Positions 26,582 to 35,000 of a DNA stretch of 64,000 nt are shown here, in pieces (positions within the stretch are counted from its first letter, which is position 1; every line of letters begins with the position of its first letter). A program made the position numbers and the translations under genes. Source of the DNA: Bacteroidaceae bacterium (GTDB taxonomy: Bacteria; Bacteroidota; Bacteroidia; Bacteroidales; Bacteroidaceae); contig CABIXF010000011.1 of NCBI GenBank assembly GCA_902362595.1, positions 37,950-101,949 on the forward strand, written 5' to 3'. The notes under the pieces were generated by a model. That model saw only the letters and a program-made list of their open reading frames with translations. It did not search any database and was not told the DNA's origin.

Positions 26582-26896
26582 ATGGAAATCAACTTCAAAG
26601 GACCTGTAATGCCTATCGACCCATACTCGCAGCTGGCATTCGTGGAAATACTGAACATACTACTGACGGCGGGACACATCGTGGATGTGAACCGCTTCCT
26701 CATAAGCAGGAATGTCAATCCGCAGTTCGGCTCACTGTCAGGCTATTTCAGATGGTCGTTCGCCGGAGACCATTTTACCCTCTGGCAACGCACGGACTAC
26801 AATTCAACGCTATGTTTTAACCACAGGATACTCGATCTGCCTTTCGGTGTCCTGGCAGCAAAAGACAGCGGGAAAGACAAGGAAACGGCAAACTGA
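26582..26896 (+). CDS. Small ICE protein, unknown
   Basis: A 104-residue protein of unknown family, near neutral, with hydrophobic central strands (YSQLAFVEILNILLTAGHIVD) and a tryptophan- and phenylalanine-containing second half (YFRWSFAGDHFTLWQ). No signal peptide. It is tightly spaced between its neighbours (12 bases on each side), so it is co-transcribed with the R2 module. Confidence 0.65.
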   Translation: MEINFKGPVMPIDPYSQLAFVEILNILLTAGHIVDVNRFLISRNVNPQFGSLSGYFRWSFAGDHFTLWQRTDYNSTLCFNHRILDLPFGVLAAKDSGKDKETAN

Positions 26897-26908
26897 AAAT
26901 GAAACGAT

Positions 26909-27196
26909 ATGGAAACTACGATAAAAATACCCAACCGGGAAATCGCGCTCGCGGCATTTGACAGGCTCCGCCGGGAAAAAAGGAAGGATGCCGCACTGAG
27001 GCTGGCCGGGTGTATGCTCAGAGGGACATACATATCCCTCGGCATCGGTGATACCGACTGGGAAATAGACACCGCACTGCACAAATGCGGCGGTGAGCCT
27101 AAAACCGGATACGGTCATATGGCACATTTCCACTTCGACGGCGAGACGGAAATGGAAACAGAGAAATATGAAAGGCTCAAGGAAGAGTACGAATGA
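26909..27196 (+). CDS. Small ICE protein, unknown
   Basis: A 95-residue protein with a charged helical first half (ALAAFDRLRREKRKDAALRLA) and a C-terminal GYGHMAHFHFDGETEMETEKY segment rich in histidine and acidic residues. The family is unknown. It closes the first gene group of the R2 module; a GC-rich hairpin follows its stop. Confidence 0.65.
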   Translation: METTIKIPNREIALAAFDRLRREKRKDAALRLAGCMLRGTYISLGIGDTDWEIDTALHKCGGEPKTGYGHMAHFHFDGETEMETEKYERLKEEYE

Positions 27197-27201
27197 CAAG
27201 G

Positions 27202-27221
27202 GAGCGGCCGAAAGGTCGCTC
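27202..27221 (+). terminator. Hairpin after the 26909-27196 gene
   Basis: GAGCGGCC and GGTCGCTC form an 8-base stem with a GAAA-type loop, followed by CTTCTCATTT. It is probably a weak intrinsic terminator or attenuator within the accessory run. Confidence 0.6.
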
Positions 27222-27280
27222 TTCTCATTTATAAACGACATGTACGGGAAACAGAATCCTGCCGTACACAGGTAACAGAA

Positions 27281-28213
27281 ATGGAAGAACAGGAAAGACT
27301 GACAATGGAACTCGTGAAATCGCTCATGGACAAGTCCTACACGCTGGTATGGGTGGACTACAACGACAATCTCGACAACTGCCGTGACACCATCCAGAAG
27401 TGTCTGGAAGAAAGGAGCTGTGAAAGTCTGTGGGAGAAAGTGGACGAATGGTACGGTGACGCCGAATGGGAAGCTGTCCGTGAAATCGTCTCAAAGCTGA
27501 AGGATGAATGTATCCGTTTCCATGATTTCGGGGAAGAGGAAGTGGACAAGTTCTTTCAAGAACACGAAGACGAAATCAGGGAAGAAATCTATGACAGAAA
27601 CGACTCTGACACGCTGAAAGAACTTCTCAAAAACACGGATGACATCCCCGTGCGTGTCGAGATGCTGTCAAACTACGACTGCATCAATTCCAACTGGCTG
27701 GAATCGCAGGAAGGATACCGGTACAAGGAATCCTATTTCGGGGATATGATAGACGCGCTGAACCTCAATCCAGCCAAAGTGAAGAAAATGCTGGTGGAGA
27801 AAGGCTACACGGTATATGGCCGGTTCCCCGACAAAAAATACAGGGACGGCAAGGAACAGGTATCCTATGAACAGTTCTACCATGAACTTATCAACTCCTG
27901 CTGCGGTGCCAACCTGCTGACCTATATCGGCAAGGTAAGCCTGCAGGAACTTTATGATGCCGGATTCTCGCTTGGGGAAGTCATTATTCCCAAAGGCAAC
28001 TGCTGCGGCATCTTCAGCTCCATGTACGGCGGTGGAAGCCTCCTGGAAATGGAACTCCTGAAAGATGTCAGACTGAAACTGGAAGTCAGGGACTATCACG
28101 GATTCCGCTTCCGTCTTGACAGCGAGAACTCAAAATATGAATGCTCCATCAAGCATGTGTACGGGGTATGCGATTCCTTCTTCGGAGAAAAGATAGGTCT
28201 TGTCGCTTCATAA
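27281..28213 (+). CDS. ICE accessory protein, unknown (310 residues)
   Basis: A 310-residue soluble protein, acidic in its first half (LEERSCESLWEKVDEWYGDAEWEAVREI-like helices) and with a second, beta-rich half that contains NSCCGANLLTYIGKVSLQEL and PKGNCCGIFSSMYGGGSLLEMEL. The two CCG motifs and the glycine-rich loop might form a ligand site. No family was recognised. It lies between a hairpin and the DUF4313-like gene on the plus strand. Confidence 0.68.
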   Translation: MEEQERLTMELVKSLMDKSYTLVWVDYNDNLDNCRDTIQKCLEERSCESLWEKVDEWYGDAEWEAVREIVSKLKDECIRFHDFGEEEVDKFFQEHEDEIREEIYDRNDSDTLKELLKNTDDIPVRVEMLSNYDCINSNWLESQEGYRYKESYFGDMIDALNLNPAKVKKMLVEKGYTVYGRFPDKKYRDGKEQVSYEQFYHELINSCCGANLLTYIGKVSLQELYDAGFSLGEVIIPKGNCCGIFSSMYGGGSLLEMELLKDVRLKLEVRDYHGFRFRLDSENSKYECSIKHVYGVCDSFFGEKIGLVAS

Positions 28214-28244
28214 ATCAAGTATGGTCAATTAAAGATATCAAATC

Positions 28245-28733
28245 ATGGAAAAGAAATATGCAATCATCCTATTCAAGGGAAAAGAATACCTGTGCGGACA
28301 CGAAGACGGCTGCCATTACGATGTGTCCTGCCCGGTGAGGACATTCACTGAAGGAGAAGACGACTTCAAAATTCAGGAATCCGGGAAAAACCGGTCTGAA
28401 AGGACATTCCGGTACCATGGAAAGGAATTCAGGCTTGTCACCGGCTTCTACCCGAACGGATGGCCGGTTCTGAGTCTGGAATCACCGGACAACGGGGAAC
28501 TATACACGGTACTTACCGTCAATCTGGAAGACTCTCCGGCATTCGGGATTCCCGACCAGGCATTCATTGACATAAACAACAATCCGGAAGCGATGGAATT
28601 CCTCATAAGGAACAGCCTTGCCGAAGATACGGGATACAGACGCAAAAGCGGATGGGTAGAATACCCGATGGCCAAACTGAACCTGGCTGAACTGTACCGG
28701 TTGTCACCGGAATCGTTCGAGAACCAAGAATAA
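28245..28733 (+). CDS. DUF4313-like ICE protein
   Basis: A 162-residue protein whose second half (ELYTVLTVNLEDSPAFGIPD, FIDINNNPEAMEFLI, WVEYPMAKLNLAEL) fits the DUF4313 pattern of small proteins carried on Bacteroides mobile elements. The first half is a beta-rich segment with KKYAIILFKGKEYLCG at the N-terminus. The function is unknown. It belongs to the plus-strand accessory run with a 31-base gap upstream and 39 bases downstream. Confidence 0.68.
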   Translation: MEKKYAIILFKGKEYLCGHEDGCHYDVSCPVRTFTEGEDDFKIQESGKNRSERTFRYHGKEFRLVTGFYPNGWPVLSLESPDNGELYTVLTVNLEDSPAFGIPDQAFIDINNNPEAMEFLIRNSLAEDTGYRRKSGWVEYPMAKLNLAELYRLSPESFENQE

Positions 28734-28772
28734 GAATCAACAATAGAAATCATTAACCAAATCATAGGAATT

Positions 28773-29354
28773 ATGGCAAAGTACGATGTAAGAGTAAGGT
28801 ACACCTTCGAGGGTACCTACAAGGTCGTGGCGGAAGACCGCGACGAGGCGGAAAGAATTGTAACGGAAGACTGCGGTCTGGTATTGGGCGGAAACATCCA
28901 CACTACCCGCGATGATGACGAGGTGACAGACTGGAGATTCGGCTCTCACCCCGACATGCAGATCCTTTCTTTCAGGGAACGGGTTGACAAAGGCAAGGTC
29001 AGATACACGTCCATGTGTTTCAACGACAGGATTGAAGAACTGCGTAAGGACATAATCGGAGCCATCAGGGAGCTGCTTGATACGCACGGACTGAAAGAAA
29101 TCTCATTCTGTGACAGCAATGACGATCCGGTATGGGTCATCTGGTTCGGGAAAAACGGCGATCCATATGAATGCCGGGTAACGAAGCTTAAAGTTACGGA
29201 GGATAGTATGACAGTAATCGCATTGGAGAAGGAAAGCGGGGACGAAGTGGCCTGCTACACTCCCTACGACCTTGGAGCCAGCAACATTGATTGGCTTAAT
29301 CAAATGTACGAAGCAGTAAGGCTTCAACTTGAAAATACAAAAGGAAACTCTTGA
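28773..29354 (+). CDS. ICE accessory protein, unknown (193 residues)
   Basis: A 193-residue protein in two parts: residues 1-70 form a small beta-alpha domain (YDVRVRYTFEGTYKVVAEDRDEAERIV), and residues 80-190 form a second one with WVIWFGKNGDPYECRV and YTPYDLGASNIDWLNQMYEA. Neither part carries a motif I know. It is co-oriented with and close to its neighbours; the next gene starts 13 bases after its stop. Confidence 0.68.
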   Translation: MAKYDVRVRYTFEGTYKVVAEDRDEAERIVTEDCGLVLGGNIHTTRDDDEVTDWRFGSHPDMQILSFRERVDKGKVRYTSMCFNDRIEELRKDIIGAIRELLDTHGLKEISFCDSNDDPVWVIWFGKNGDPYECRVTKLKVTEDSMTVIALEKESGDEVACYTPYDLGASNIDWLNQMYEAVRLQLENTKGNS

Positions 29355-29367
29355 AACGAAAGACAAT

Positions 29368-29598
29368 ATGGCAACAAAAATCAATATGGACAGATACGTC
29401 TGGGAAGGATGGACTGTCGGAGCGTTCATCAGGGAATTGGCCCCGCAGGTGGAAATGATCATGAGCGGGCAAAGCTGGAGGGAACCTTTCAGGAACAAAC
29501 AGGAACTGGCGGACTGGTGCAGGGACAACCAGCCCTATTACAAGAAAAGGATCCCTGAAGTGAACAGCTATTTCGCAAGGATGTATAACATTAAATAA
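29368..29598 (+). CDS. Small ICE protein, unknown (76 residues)
   Basis: A 76-residue protein starting MATKINMDRYVWEGWTVG. The ATG at 29368 is preferred over an upstream one at 29329 that overlaps the previous gene. Tryptophan-rich and helical, with QSWREPFRNKQELADWCRDN in the middle. No known family. It is one of the tightly packed small genes of the R2 module. Confidence 0.6.
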   Translation: MATKINMDRYVWEGWTVGAFIRELAPQVEMIMSGQSWREPFRNKQELADWCRDNQPYYKKRIPEVNSYFARMYNIK

Positions 29599-29608
29599 AA
29601 ACAACATT

Positions 29609-30205
29609 ATGAAATATCAAGCGGAAAATGCAGTCTCCAGCTTCTTCTACTATATGTGGAATGCCTGGTGCGAGGAAGAGTGCAGGACAGTATTCAAGGA
29701 AATGCACCCACACTTTTGGGAAAAATGGTCTCTGATGACGGACAAGGGAATATTCGGAGCCGCTGAACGGTTCTATGCGGAACTGACGGACCGTTACAGG
29801 GAAAAGCTGGTGGAACGGGCCGTCAGCCTGTATGACGGCAAAGCCAGACGCAAACACCCGGACGATTCCGAAATCAAGGTGTGCAATGATTGCGGTTCAA
29901 CGGAGATTGAAATCCAGGCATGGGTGGATGTAAACACGAATGAATACCACAGTGACGTGGACGATGACATCTGGTGTTCCCGGTGTGAGGATAATGTGGA
30001 GACCTGCTCCAAACAATCCTTTCTGGAAAAGATGCAGGAATGGTGGAAATCCAACAGCACCGATAACCTTGAATACCTGACCGGATTCAAGACATCCGAT
30101 TTCCCTTCAGCCAATTCCGGACAGACATTCGCCGAGGCCGCCGACGAATGGTGGAACGGCAAAAACTATGACGAGAAGAGGAACATATACCTGACAAACA
30201 ATTAA
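29609..30205 (+). CDS. ICE protein with a zinc-ribbon-like segment
   Basis: A 198-residue protein. The middle (about residues 90-135) has two CxxC pairs, VCNDCG and WCSRC, 33 residues apart, the spacing of a zinc ribbon. The N-terminal third is helical and aromatic (SSFFYYMWNAWCEEECRTVF). Zinc ribbons often bind nucleic acid or protein partners. Otherwise it is unrecognised. It starts 11 bases after the previous stop. Confidence 0.68.
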   Translation: MKYQAENAVSSFFYYMWNAWCEEECRTVFKEMHPHFWEKWSLMTDKGIFGAAERFYAELTDRYREKLVERAVSLYDGKARRKHPDDSEIKVCNDCGSTEIEIQAWVDVNTNEYHSDVDDDIWCSRCEDNVETCSKQSFLEKMQEWWKSNSTDNLEYLTGFKTSDFPSANSGQTFAEAADEWWNGKNYDEKRNIYLTNN

Positions 30206-30216
30206 AGACAACGGCT

Positions 30217-30426
30217 ATGGCACGGAACATCATTGACCTGATCTGCAACTCATGCAGTTGCGGCAAGGAAGAGGCACAGGAATACCTGGACGACGAGATA
30301 AGAAACCTGCAGGAACTTCAGGAAGACAACGACCTGAGATGCGAAGACTTCGAAATCGCGTGCAGCAACCTCGGACTCGACCAGGACTGGCAGATATATT
30401 TCATCAACCGTCTTGCGGGACTTTAA
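30217..30426 (+). CDS. Small ICE protein, unknown (69 residues)
   Basis: A 69-residue, acidic, helical protein (MARNIIDLICNSCSCGKEEA, then EYLDDEIRNLQELQEDNDL). The cysteine cluster CNSCSCG near the N-terminus is notable and could bind metal. It lies between the zinc-ribbon gene and the J-domain gene with gaps of 11 and 10 bases. Confidence 0.6.
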   Translation: MARNIIDLICNSCSCGKEEAQEYLDDEIRNLQELQEDNDLRCEDFEIACSNLGLDQDWQIYFINRLAGL

Positions 30427-30436
30427 TATCTACACT

Positions 30437-31456
30437 ATGACTTATTTTCAGAACATACACTCACTGGCGGAGCTGAAAAAAGAATACCGCCGTCTGGCAA
30501 TGCTTCACCACCCGGACAAGGGTGGTGACACTGCCCTCATGCAGCAGGTGAATACCGAATTCGGAAAGCTGTTCGAGGTCTGGAAAGACAAGCCTTGCGT
30601 TTCCACAACCCCGACAGGCTACGAACACGACTTTCAGGATGCCACCGCAAAGGAATACACCGAATACGTATACAATGAATACCGCTGGAAAGGGCGCAAC
30701 TACAACGGGCAGTCCGCGCCGGAAATCACGGAACTGGTCAGGGCATGGCTCAAGGAGACCTATCCGAGATACACCTTCTCGGTCCGCAGGGACGGATACA
30801 ACTCAATCCTTATCCGGCTGATGAAAGCGGACTTCGAGGCTTTCACCAGAGAATCCGGCAAGGTACAGGGAGACATCAACCACTACAACATCCAGGCATC
30901 GGACAGTCTGACCGACCGGGCCAAGGACGTGATGACAAACGTCAGGGATTTTGTGATGTCATACAATTTCGATGAAAGCGACCCCATGACCGACTATTTC
31001 CACACCAACTTCTATCTCACGCTCGGAATCGGCAGCTACAGACAGCCGTACCGGATGGAACTGCCGAAGATTACGGGAAAAGACACTCCTGAAGTGTTCA
31101 GGTATCCCGAAGGACCTGCACACAAGGCTGTGCGCCAGGCACTGGGCAAGGCCCGGTTCGGCTTCATCGAGAGTCGGAGACATATCGGGGAAATGATACT
31201 CGGAGAGGACTTTTACGGCTCACAGGGCGAACATTATTTCTGGCCCAAGGAATATTCGAGTGCGAAGACGGCACAGAAACGCATCGGGAAACTGGAGGCA
31301 GCCGGAATGCGCTGCGAACTGACAGGCTGCAACGGCGGATACATACGCCTGCTCGGATATACCCCGGAAACGGAAAGCAATCTGGAACGGGAAAGGCAGG
31401 AATATGCCACTGCATACCGCACATGGCAATCAAGGCGGAATTTTAAAACAACTTAA
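30437..31456 (+). CDS. J-domain-like protein with LPD29-like region
   Basis: A 339-residue protein. Residues 1-60 form a DnaJ-like J domain (LAELKKEYRRLAMLHHPDKGG, with the HPD signature that stimulates Hsp70 ATPase). Residues about 70-175 (PEITELVRAWLKETYPRYTF and YNSILIRLMKADFEAF) resemble LPD29, a domain from large polyvalent proteins of phages and conjugative elements. The C-terminal 100 residues are basic and mixed. The ATG at 30437 is chosen so that the J domain begins normally. It might recruit host DnaK to incoming DNA or to partner proteins; that is inference. Confidence 0.78.
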   Translation: MTYFQNIHSLAELKKEYRRLAMLHHPDKGGDTALMQQVNTEFGKLFEVWKDKPCVSTTPTGYEHDFQDATAKEYTEYVYNEYRWKGRNYNGQSAPEITELVRAWLKETYPRYTFSVRRDGYNSILIRLMKADFEAFTRESGKVQGDINHYNIQASDSLTDRAKDVMTNVRDFVMSYNFDESDPMTDYFHTNFYLTLGIGSYRQPYRMELPKITGKDTPEVFRYPEGPAHKAVRQALGKARFGFIESRRHIGEMILGEDFYGSQGEHYFWPKEYSSAKTAQKRIGKLEAAGMRCELTGCNGGYIRLLGYTPETESNLERERQEYATAYRTWQSRRNFKTT

Positions 31457-31466
31457 ATCAAAATTT

Positions 31467-32174
31467 ATGGATACGGAAAATTTGAACAAATGGTGGTACT
31501 CGTTGCCGGAAGAAATCAGAAAAAAACTATATGTACAGGAAGGTACCGATGTATGGAATGACCTTGACATGTCGGCACGGGTTGCCATGTTCCGGTATTG
31601 CCGGATGAAAATATTCGGGATAGGGAAAAACGGGGATATGGAACGGTCGCTGCTTATCGAAACGGTATGCGGACTGGCGGATATCGCCCTTGTAAAAGAG
31701 AACGGTCTTCCACTTGAGGACATGTGCGATGACGAGGGCGAATTCCTTGAAGAATATCAGGATCAGTTCAACACGGTTTATGACCGTTATGAGGCGGTGC
31801 TGGCAAACATGGACTGGACAAACTGTTGTACCGACATGGAAATATCCGTCCGGGAAATAATTGAGCAGCTGGAAAAAACAGGCTACAGCCGGGTGGACAT
31901 TGATACGGACAGTAGAGCCGCAAAGACTTTCTACACCTACCGTGGCGGGGTTCATATCAACGGTACGGAAAATCTGTCATTCCATATCGTACCGCCACAG
32001 GACAGCTTCGGACTGGGACGGTTTGCAATATGCGCTACCCGGAACGGGGAAAGCTCACAGCTGGGGACAGACCATGCCCCGTTCTTTTTCCGGCGGCTGC
32101 TTGCCTTTCTCAAAGGTGAGAGAAAAGAGAATGAGATAATAGATGAAATTTGTAACGACAGAAAAACTGAATAG
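31467..32174 (+). CDS. ICE accessory protein, unknown (235 residues)
   Basis: A 235-residue soluble protein starting MDTENLNKWWYSLPEEIRKK. The first two thirds are helical and acidic; the last third is beta-rich (TFYTYRGGVHINGTENLSFH). No family was recognised. The ATG at 31467 is used because the upstream alternative overlaps the J-domain gene. The gap to the next gene is four bases, so the two are coupled. Confidence 0.65.
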   Translation: MDTENLNKWWYSLPEEIRKKLYVQEGTDVWNDLDMSARVAMFRYCRMKIFGIGKNGDMERSLLIETVCGLADIALVKENGLPLEDMCDDEGEFLEEYQDQFNTVYDRYEAVLANMDWTNCCTDMEISVREIIEQLEKTGYSRVDIDTDSRAAKTFYTYRGGVHINGTENLSFHIVPPQDSFGLGRFAICATRNGESSQLGTDHAPFFFRRLLAFLKGERKENEIIDEICNDRKTE

Positions 32175-32178
32175 AAAT

Positions 32179-32892
32179 ATGAAAACAAAAGTATTGAAAT
32201 ACAAGTTTGATGGCAACACCATCGTTGCCCCATACATGGAACTTGAGCCGTATGCGGAGAATGTATTCATCTCGCTGGCAAGAAAAAACGAATACGGAAA
32301 CGAAAGTGAAGACAGTTTCCATGTAATCTGCAAGATAGGTGATGTCCATTTTTCCTGCGGACAGTATTCACGCAGAATCCTTGACAAGGAGGGGCACCGG
32401 GAAGAAGCGGCGACCTATTGCAAGAACTGGATTGAAAACACCCTGAAGGATGCGGAGGATGGAAAAATCATCCCCCTCTTGTCTGTCCATGTATTCAATG
32501 CACTCGGTCTTGACTCCACTCCTTTGATACAGGCCCGTGAGGAATATGCAAAAAAGCAGGAAGAAAAGCGGCTGGAACGGAAAAGAAAAGAAGAACTGGA
32601 AAGAAAGGAGAAAGAAACCCGATGGCAACAGTTGCTTGACGAGAACAAGCGGAAATTCCTGGACGGTGAGAAAATAACGGCAGAAATGTTTCTTGAAATT
32701 ACCGGAAGGGACGGCTTTGACATCCATATCAGAACCAAAGGGACATTCAACAGGCATGTGACAGCAATCGACAGGAACGGAACCGTCAGTTTCCGAAAAT
32801 ACAAAGGCCGCCGTACTCCCGACTTTACCGGGTGCCATAAGGTTGTGGCAGACTATCTTGCATTTCTTGCCGGAAATGAAATCAGAAAATAA
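32179..32892 (+). CDS. ICE accessory protein with central charged coiled coil
   Basis: A 237-residue protein: an N-terminal beta domain (residues 1-115), a long highly charged helix (about 120-160, for example EEKRLERKRKEELERKEKE) that should form a coiled coil, and a C-terminal domain (TAEMFLEITGRDGFDIHIR). No family was recognised. It is the last gene of the plus-strand run before a bidirectional terminator and element R3. Confidence 0.65.
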   Translation: MKTKVLKYKFDGNTIVAPYMELEPYAENVFISLARKNEYGNESEDSFHVICKIGDVHFSCGQYSRRILDKEGHREEAATYCKNWIENTLKDAEDGKIIPLLSVHVFNALGLDSTPLIQAREEYAKKQEEKRLERKRKEELERKEKETRWQQLLDENKRKFLDGEKITAEMFLEITGRDGFDIHIRTKGTFNRHVTAIDRNGTVSFRKYKGRRTPDFTGCHKVVADYLAFLAGNEIRK

Positions 32893-32899
32893 GATCCAA

Positions 32900-32934
32900 A
32901 GCGGTAACAGCTCTCCTATGCAACTGTTACCGCT
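32900..32934. terminator. Bidirectional terminator
   Basis: AGCGGTAACAG (32900-32910) pairs with CTGTTACCGCT (32924-32934) over 11 bases. It lies between the convergent genes ending at 32892 (plus) and 32947 (minus) and probably serves both. Confidence 0.82.
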
Positions 32935-32946
32935 ATTATCTGAATT

Positions 32947-33291
32947 TTACAGCTTTCTGTTCAGTACCATCGCCAAGGGATATATAAACTGGTTATAAAC
33001 CTTGAGCTTCTTCAGATCCAGCACATACCCTGCATAGGGGTTGGTACAATCCGAATAGAAAAACACGTCGGTAAAACCCGCATGTTCCTTTATGATTTCC
33101 CCTTCCAAGGGAATCTCATCCACATCAAAATCCTCCAAAGGCAATTCCTCCAAGCGGGCATGTTCCTTATTGCCCAACACATTGAGGTTACGGTTGAACA
33201 GCACGTATCCTCCTTTACGGTAATCCACACGCATACCATACGGACGCTCCACAAGGAAAGCATCCGCAGCTTTCTTTATATAATCTTCCAT
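32947..33291 (-). CDS. Small ICE protein on the minus strand, unknown
   Basis: A 114-residue protein starting MEDYIKKAADAFLVERPYG. It is one of the few minus-strand genes in this part of the element. A hydrophobic C-terminus (YNQFIYPLAMVL) and a mixed beta core are visible; no family is recognised. The ATG at 33291 is preferred over one at 33366 because a TACTTTTG -7-like box (minus strand, 33318-33311) and its transcript start lie between. The leftward TACCTTTG at the edge of R3 is an alternative promoter. Confidence 0.62.
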   Translation of the reverse strand: MEDYIKKAADAFLVERPYGMRVDYRKGGYVLFNRNLNVLGNKEHARLEELPLEDFDVDEIPLEGEIIKEHAGFTDVFFYSDCTNPYAGYVLDLKKLKVYNQFIYPLAMVLNRKL

Positions 33292-33402
33292 GATTTTCAA
33301 ATTAGGATTTGCAAAAGTACACCATTCCTCCGGCAATGACGAACAAATCAGAGAGAATATCACCATAACATGTACGGAAAACTACAGCATATACCCCTTG
33401 TA

Positions 33403-33594
33403 TATTTTATTTCCCTCCCTGCAAAGGTAGTCCCGTGTCCAATGTACCCGGACAAGGTCAGGCCCCTGCGGGGTTGGCTGAAAGAAAATCATCCTCGCCG
33501 ATGGCTGCGGTATTTTCTTTCGCCAAACCTTGCGGGTACGGCCACGGGACAGTCAGGCAGGCGAGAAATAAAAAATACCGGCTCCCGGAGCCGG
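33403..33594 (+). repeat. R3: structured palindromic element, copy 3 of 5
   Basis: Outer stem TATTTTATTTCCCTCCCTGC (33403-33422) with 33557-33577; CCCGTG (33432) with CACGGG (33543); GTACCCG (33444) with CGGGTAC (33533); inner GAAAGAAAAT (33480) with ATTTTCTTTC (33512) around ATCATCCTCGC. A second hairpin CCGGCTC/GAGCCGG (33578-33594) follows, 31 bases before the DUF4120-like gene. GCAAAGGTA (33421-33429) is a minus-strand TACCTTTG, pointing at the 32947-33291 gene. Confidence 0.88.
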
Positions 33595-33624
33595 ACGTGT
33601 TTAACAGATAAAATACAATGAGTC

Positions 33625-33915
33625 ATGAAAATCCTAAATGAAGAACATTTCCAGAATGTAAAACGCTATGCCGAATCCATCGGTGACACCTCACTCCAGA
33701 ACTGTCTGGACCGACTGAAGAGCTGGGAAGACAATCCCGATCATCCAAGCGAGATTTCGCTCTACTATGACCATGCTCCTTATTCGTTCGGTTTCACACA
33801 ACGCTATCCCGACGGAAGCATCGGCATTGTAGGCGGGCTGCTCTATCACGGCATACCGGACCGCTCTTTCGCCGTAACGCTGCAACCGTTCCACGGATGG
33901 CAGATACATACCTGA
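33625..33915 (+). CDS. DUF4120-like ICE protein
   Basis: A 96-residue protein. The pattern YAESIGDTSLQNCLDRLKSW, YYDHAPYSFGF, GGLLYHGIPDRSFAVTL and the terminal PFHGWQIHT fits DUF4120 (family name given from memory). A close paralogue stands at 59434, also the fourth gene-sized unit after an R element, where it is broken by IS66. The function is unknown. It starts 31 bases after the second hairpin of R3. Confidence 0.75.
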   Translation: MKILNEEHFQNVKRYAESIGDTSLQNCLDRLKSWEDNPDHPSEISLYYDHAPYSFGFTQRYPDGSIGIVGGLLYHGIPDRSFAVTLQPFHGWQIHT

Positions 33916-33960
33916 AAAATGACAGACAATCATAGTATTAACTTTATAAAATTCAAGATT

Positions 33961-34884
33961 ATGGAAGCATTGGCAGTATTGGAAAAGCAACAGCAGTTTG
34001 ATTTTCAGAACAACGGAATCGAAGTAATGAACCTTGAAACTCTCCAGCGTACCTACAAGGAGAATGATATCTATGGCAAGCCTGTCCAGGGCATCTATCA
34101 CTATCAGGTCCTGCAACGTATGATGGACATTTGCGAGAAGTATAATCTCGATTACGAGGTGGAGGAAATCTTCGCCGCCCAGAACAGGAACAAGACACAG
34201 CCGGGGGTGAGCATTCTCCCGCAAGTGGAACAGACACATGGTGAAAAGGCAGTGGAAGCGCACATCCTCCGACGCATCTTCGCGACCATCCGGATCAAAG
34301 ACTGGGAAACGGACGAGCTGACGACTACGCTGGTCGTCGCCTACCATCAGGACGGCATACAAGCGGCCATAGGCCCGTGCGTGAAGATATGCCATAACCA
34401 GTGTATCCTATCACCGGAAAGGAGCATCTGCAACTATGGAAAAAACAAGGTGACAACGGAAGGGGTATTCGAAACGGTGGACGGTTGGCTGGCAAACTTC
34501 GAGGTGAACATGAACGAGGACATTGCAAGGATTCAGCGGCTGAAACGCAGAATCGTCTCCCCGGAGGAAGTGTATATGTATATCGGGCTGCTGACAGCGT
34601 TGCGTGTCTCCCACGACAGTTCGGACAGGAATCTGTCATCCTCGGTTGAAACCTACCCGCTGAACCAGAGCCAGATTTCCATCTTCACGGAAGAGGTGCT
34701 GAAACTGGTCCGCGAAAAGGGACAAATCACCGCCTGGGATTTGTATAACGTAGCGACTGAAATATATAAGCCGGGCAGAACGGATTTCCCGGCACTGATT
34801 CCGCAGAACGGAGCAATGGCGGAACTCCTACTTTCCCGTCTGCCCTCAGAGGTGGAAATACAGGATGCCGTTCTGGTAGGCTGA
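33961..34884 (+). CDS. DUF3871-like ICE protein
   Basis: A 307-residue protein recognisable by VEEIFAAQNRNKTQPGVSIL, EQTHGEKAVEAHILRRIFATI, VVAYHQDGIQAAIGPCVKIC and the central NYGKNKVTTEGVFETVDGW, the pattern of DUF3871 in Bacteroides mobile elements. In such proteins the histidines and cysteines (CVKICHNQC) may bind a metal, but no activity is known. The ATG at 33961 begins the conserved part; an upstream ATG at 33919 adds 14 poorly conserved residues. Confidence 0.75.
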   Translation: MEALAVLEKQQQFDFQNNGIEVMNLETLQRTYKENDIYGKPVQGIYHYQVLQRMMDICEKYNLDYEVEEIFAAQNRNKTQPGVSILPQVEQTHGEKAVEAHILRRIFATIRIKDWETDELTTTLVVAYHQDGIQAAIGPCVKICHNQCILSPERSICNYGKNKVTTEGVFETVDGWLANFEVNMNEDIARIQRLKRRIVSPEEVYMYIGLLTALRVSHDSSDRNLSSSVETYPLNQSQISIFTEEVLKLVREKGQITAWDLYNVATEIYKPGRTDFPALIPQNGAMAELLLSRLPSEVEIQDAVLVG

Positions 34885-34910
34885 ACAGCTACAGAATGAA
34901 ATATTCATAT

Positions 34911-34918
34911 TATTTTTG
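34911..34918 (+). promoter_or_regulatory. Putative -7 promoter box of the DUF1848 gene
   Basis: TATTTTTG matches TAnnTTTG and lies 82 bases upstream of the ATG at 35001, in the 116-base gap after the DUF3871-like gene. No clear TTTG is seen at -33. Confidence 0.4.
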
Positions 34919-35000
34919 CATAGAAACAAACCAATGACATATCAACAACCCGGACAGGCGTTCATAACCGACGCTGTCTTTACTATATAATCTTAACAAT

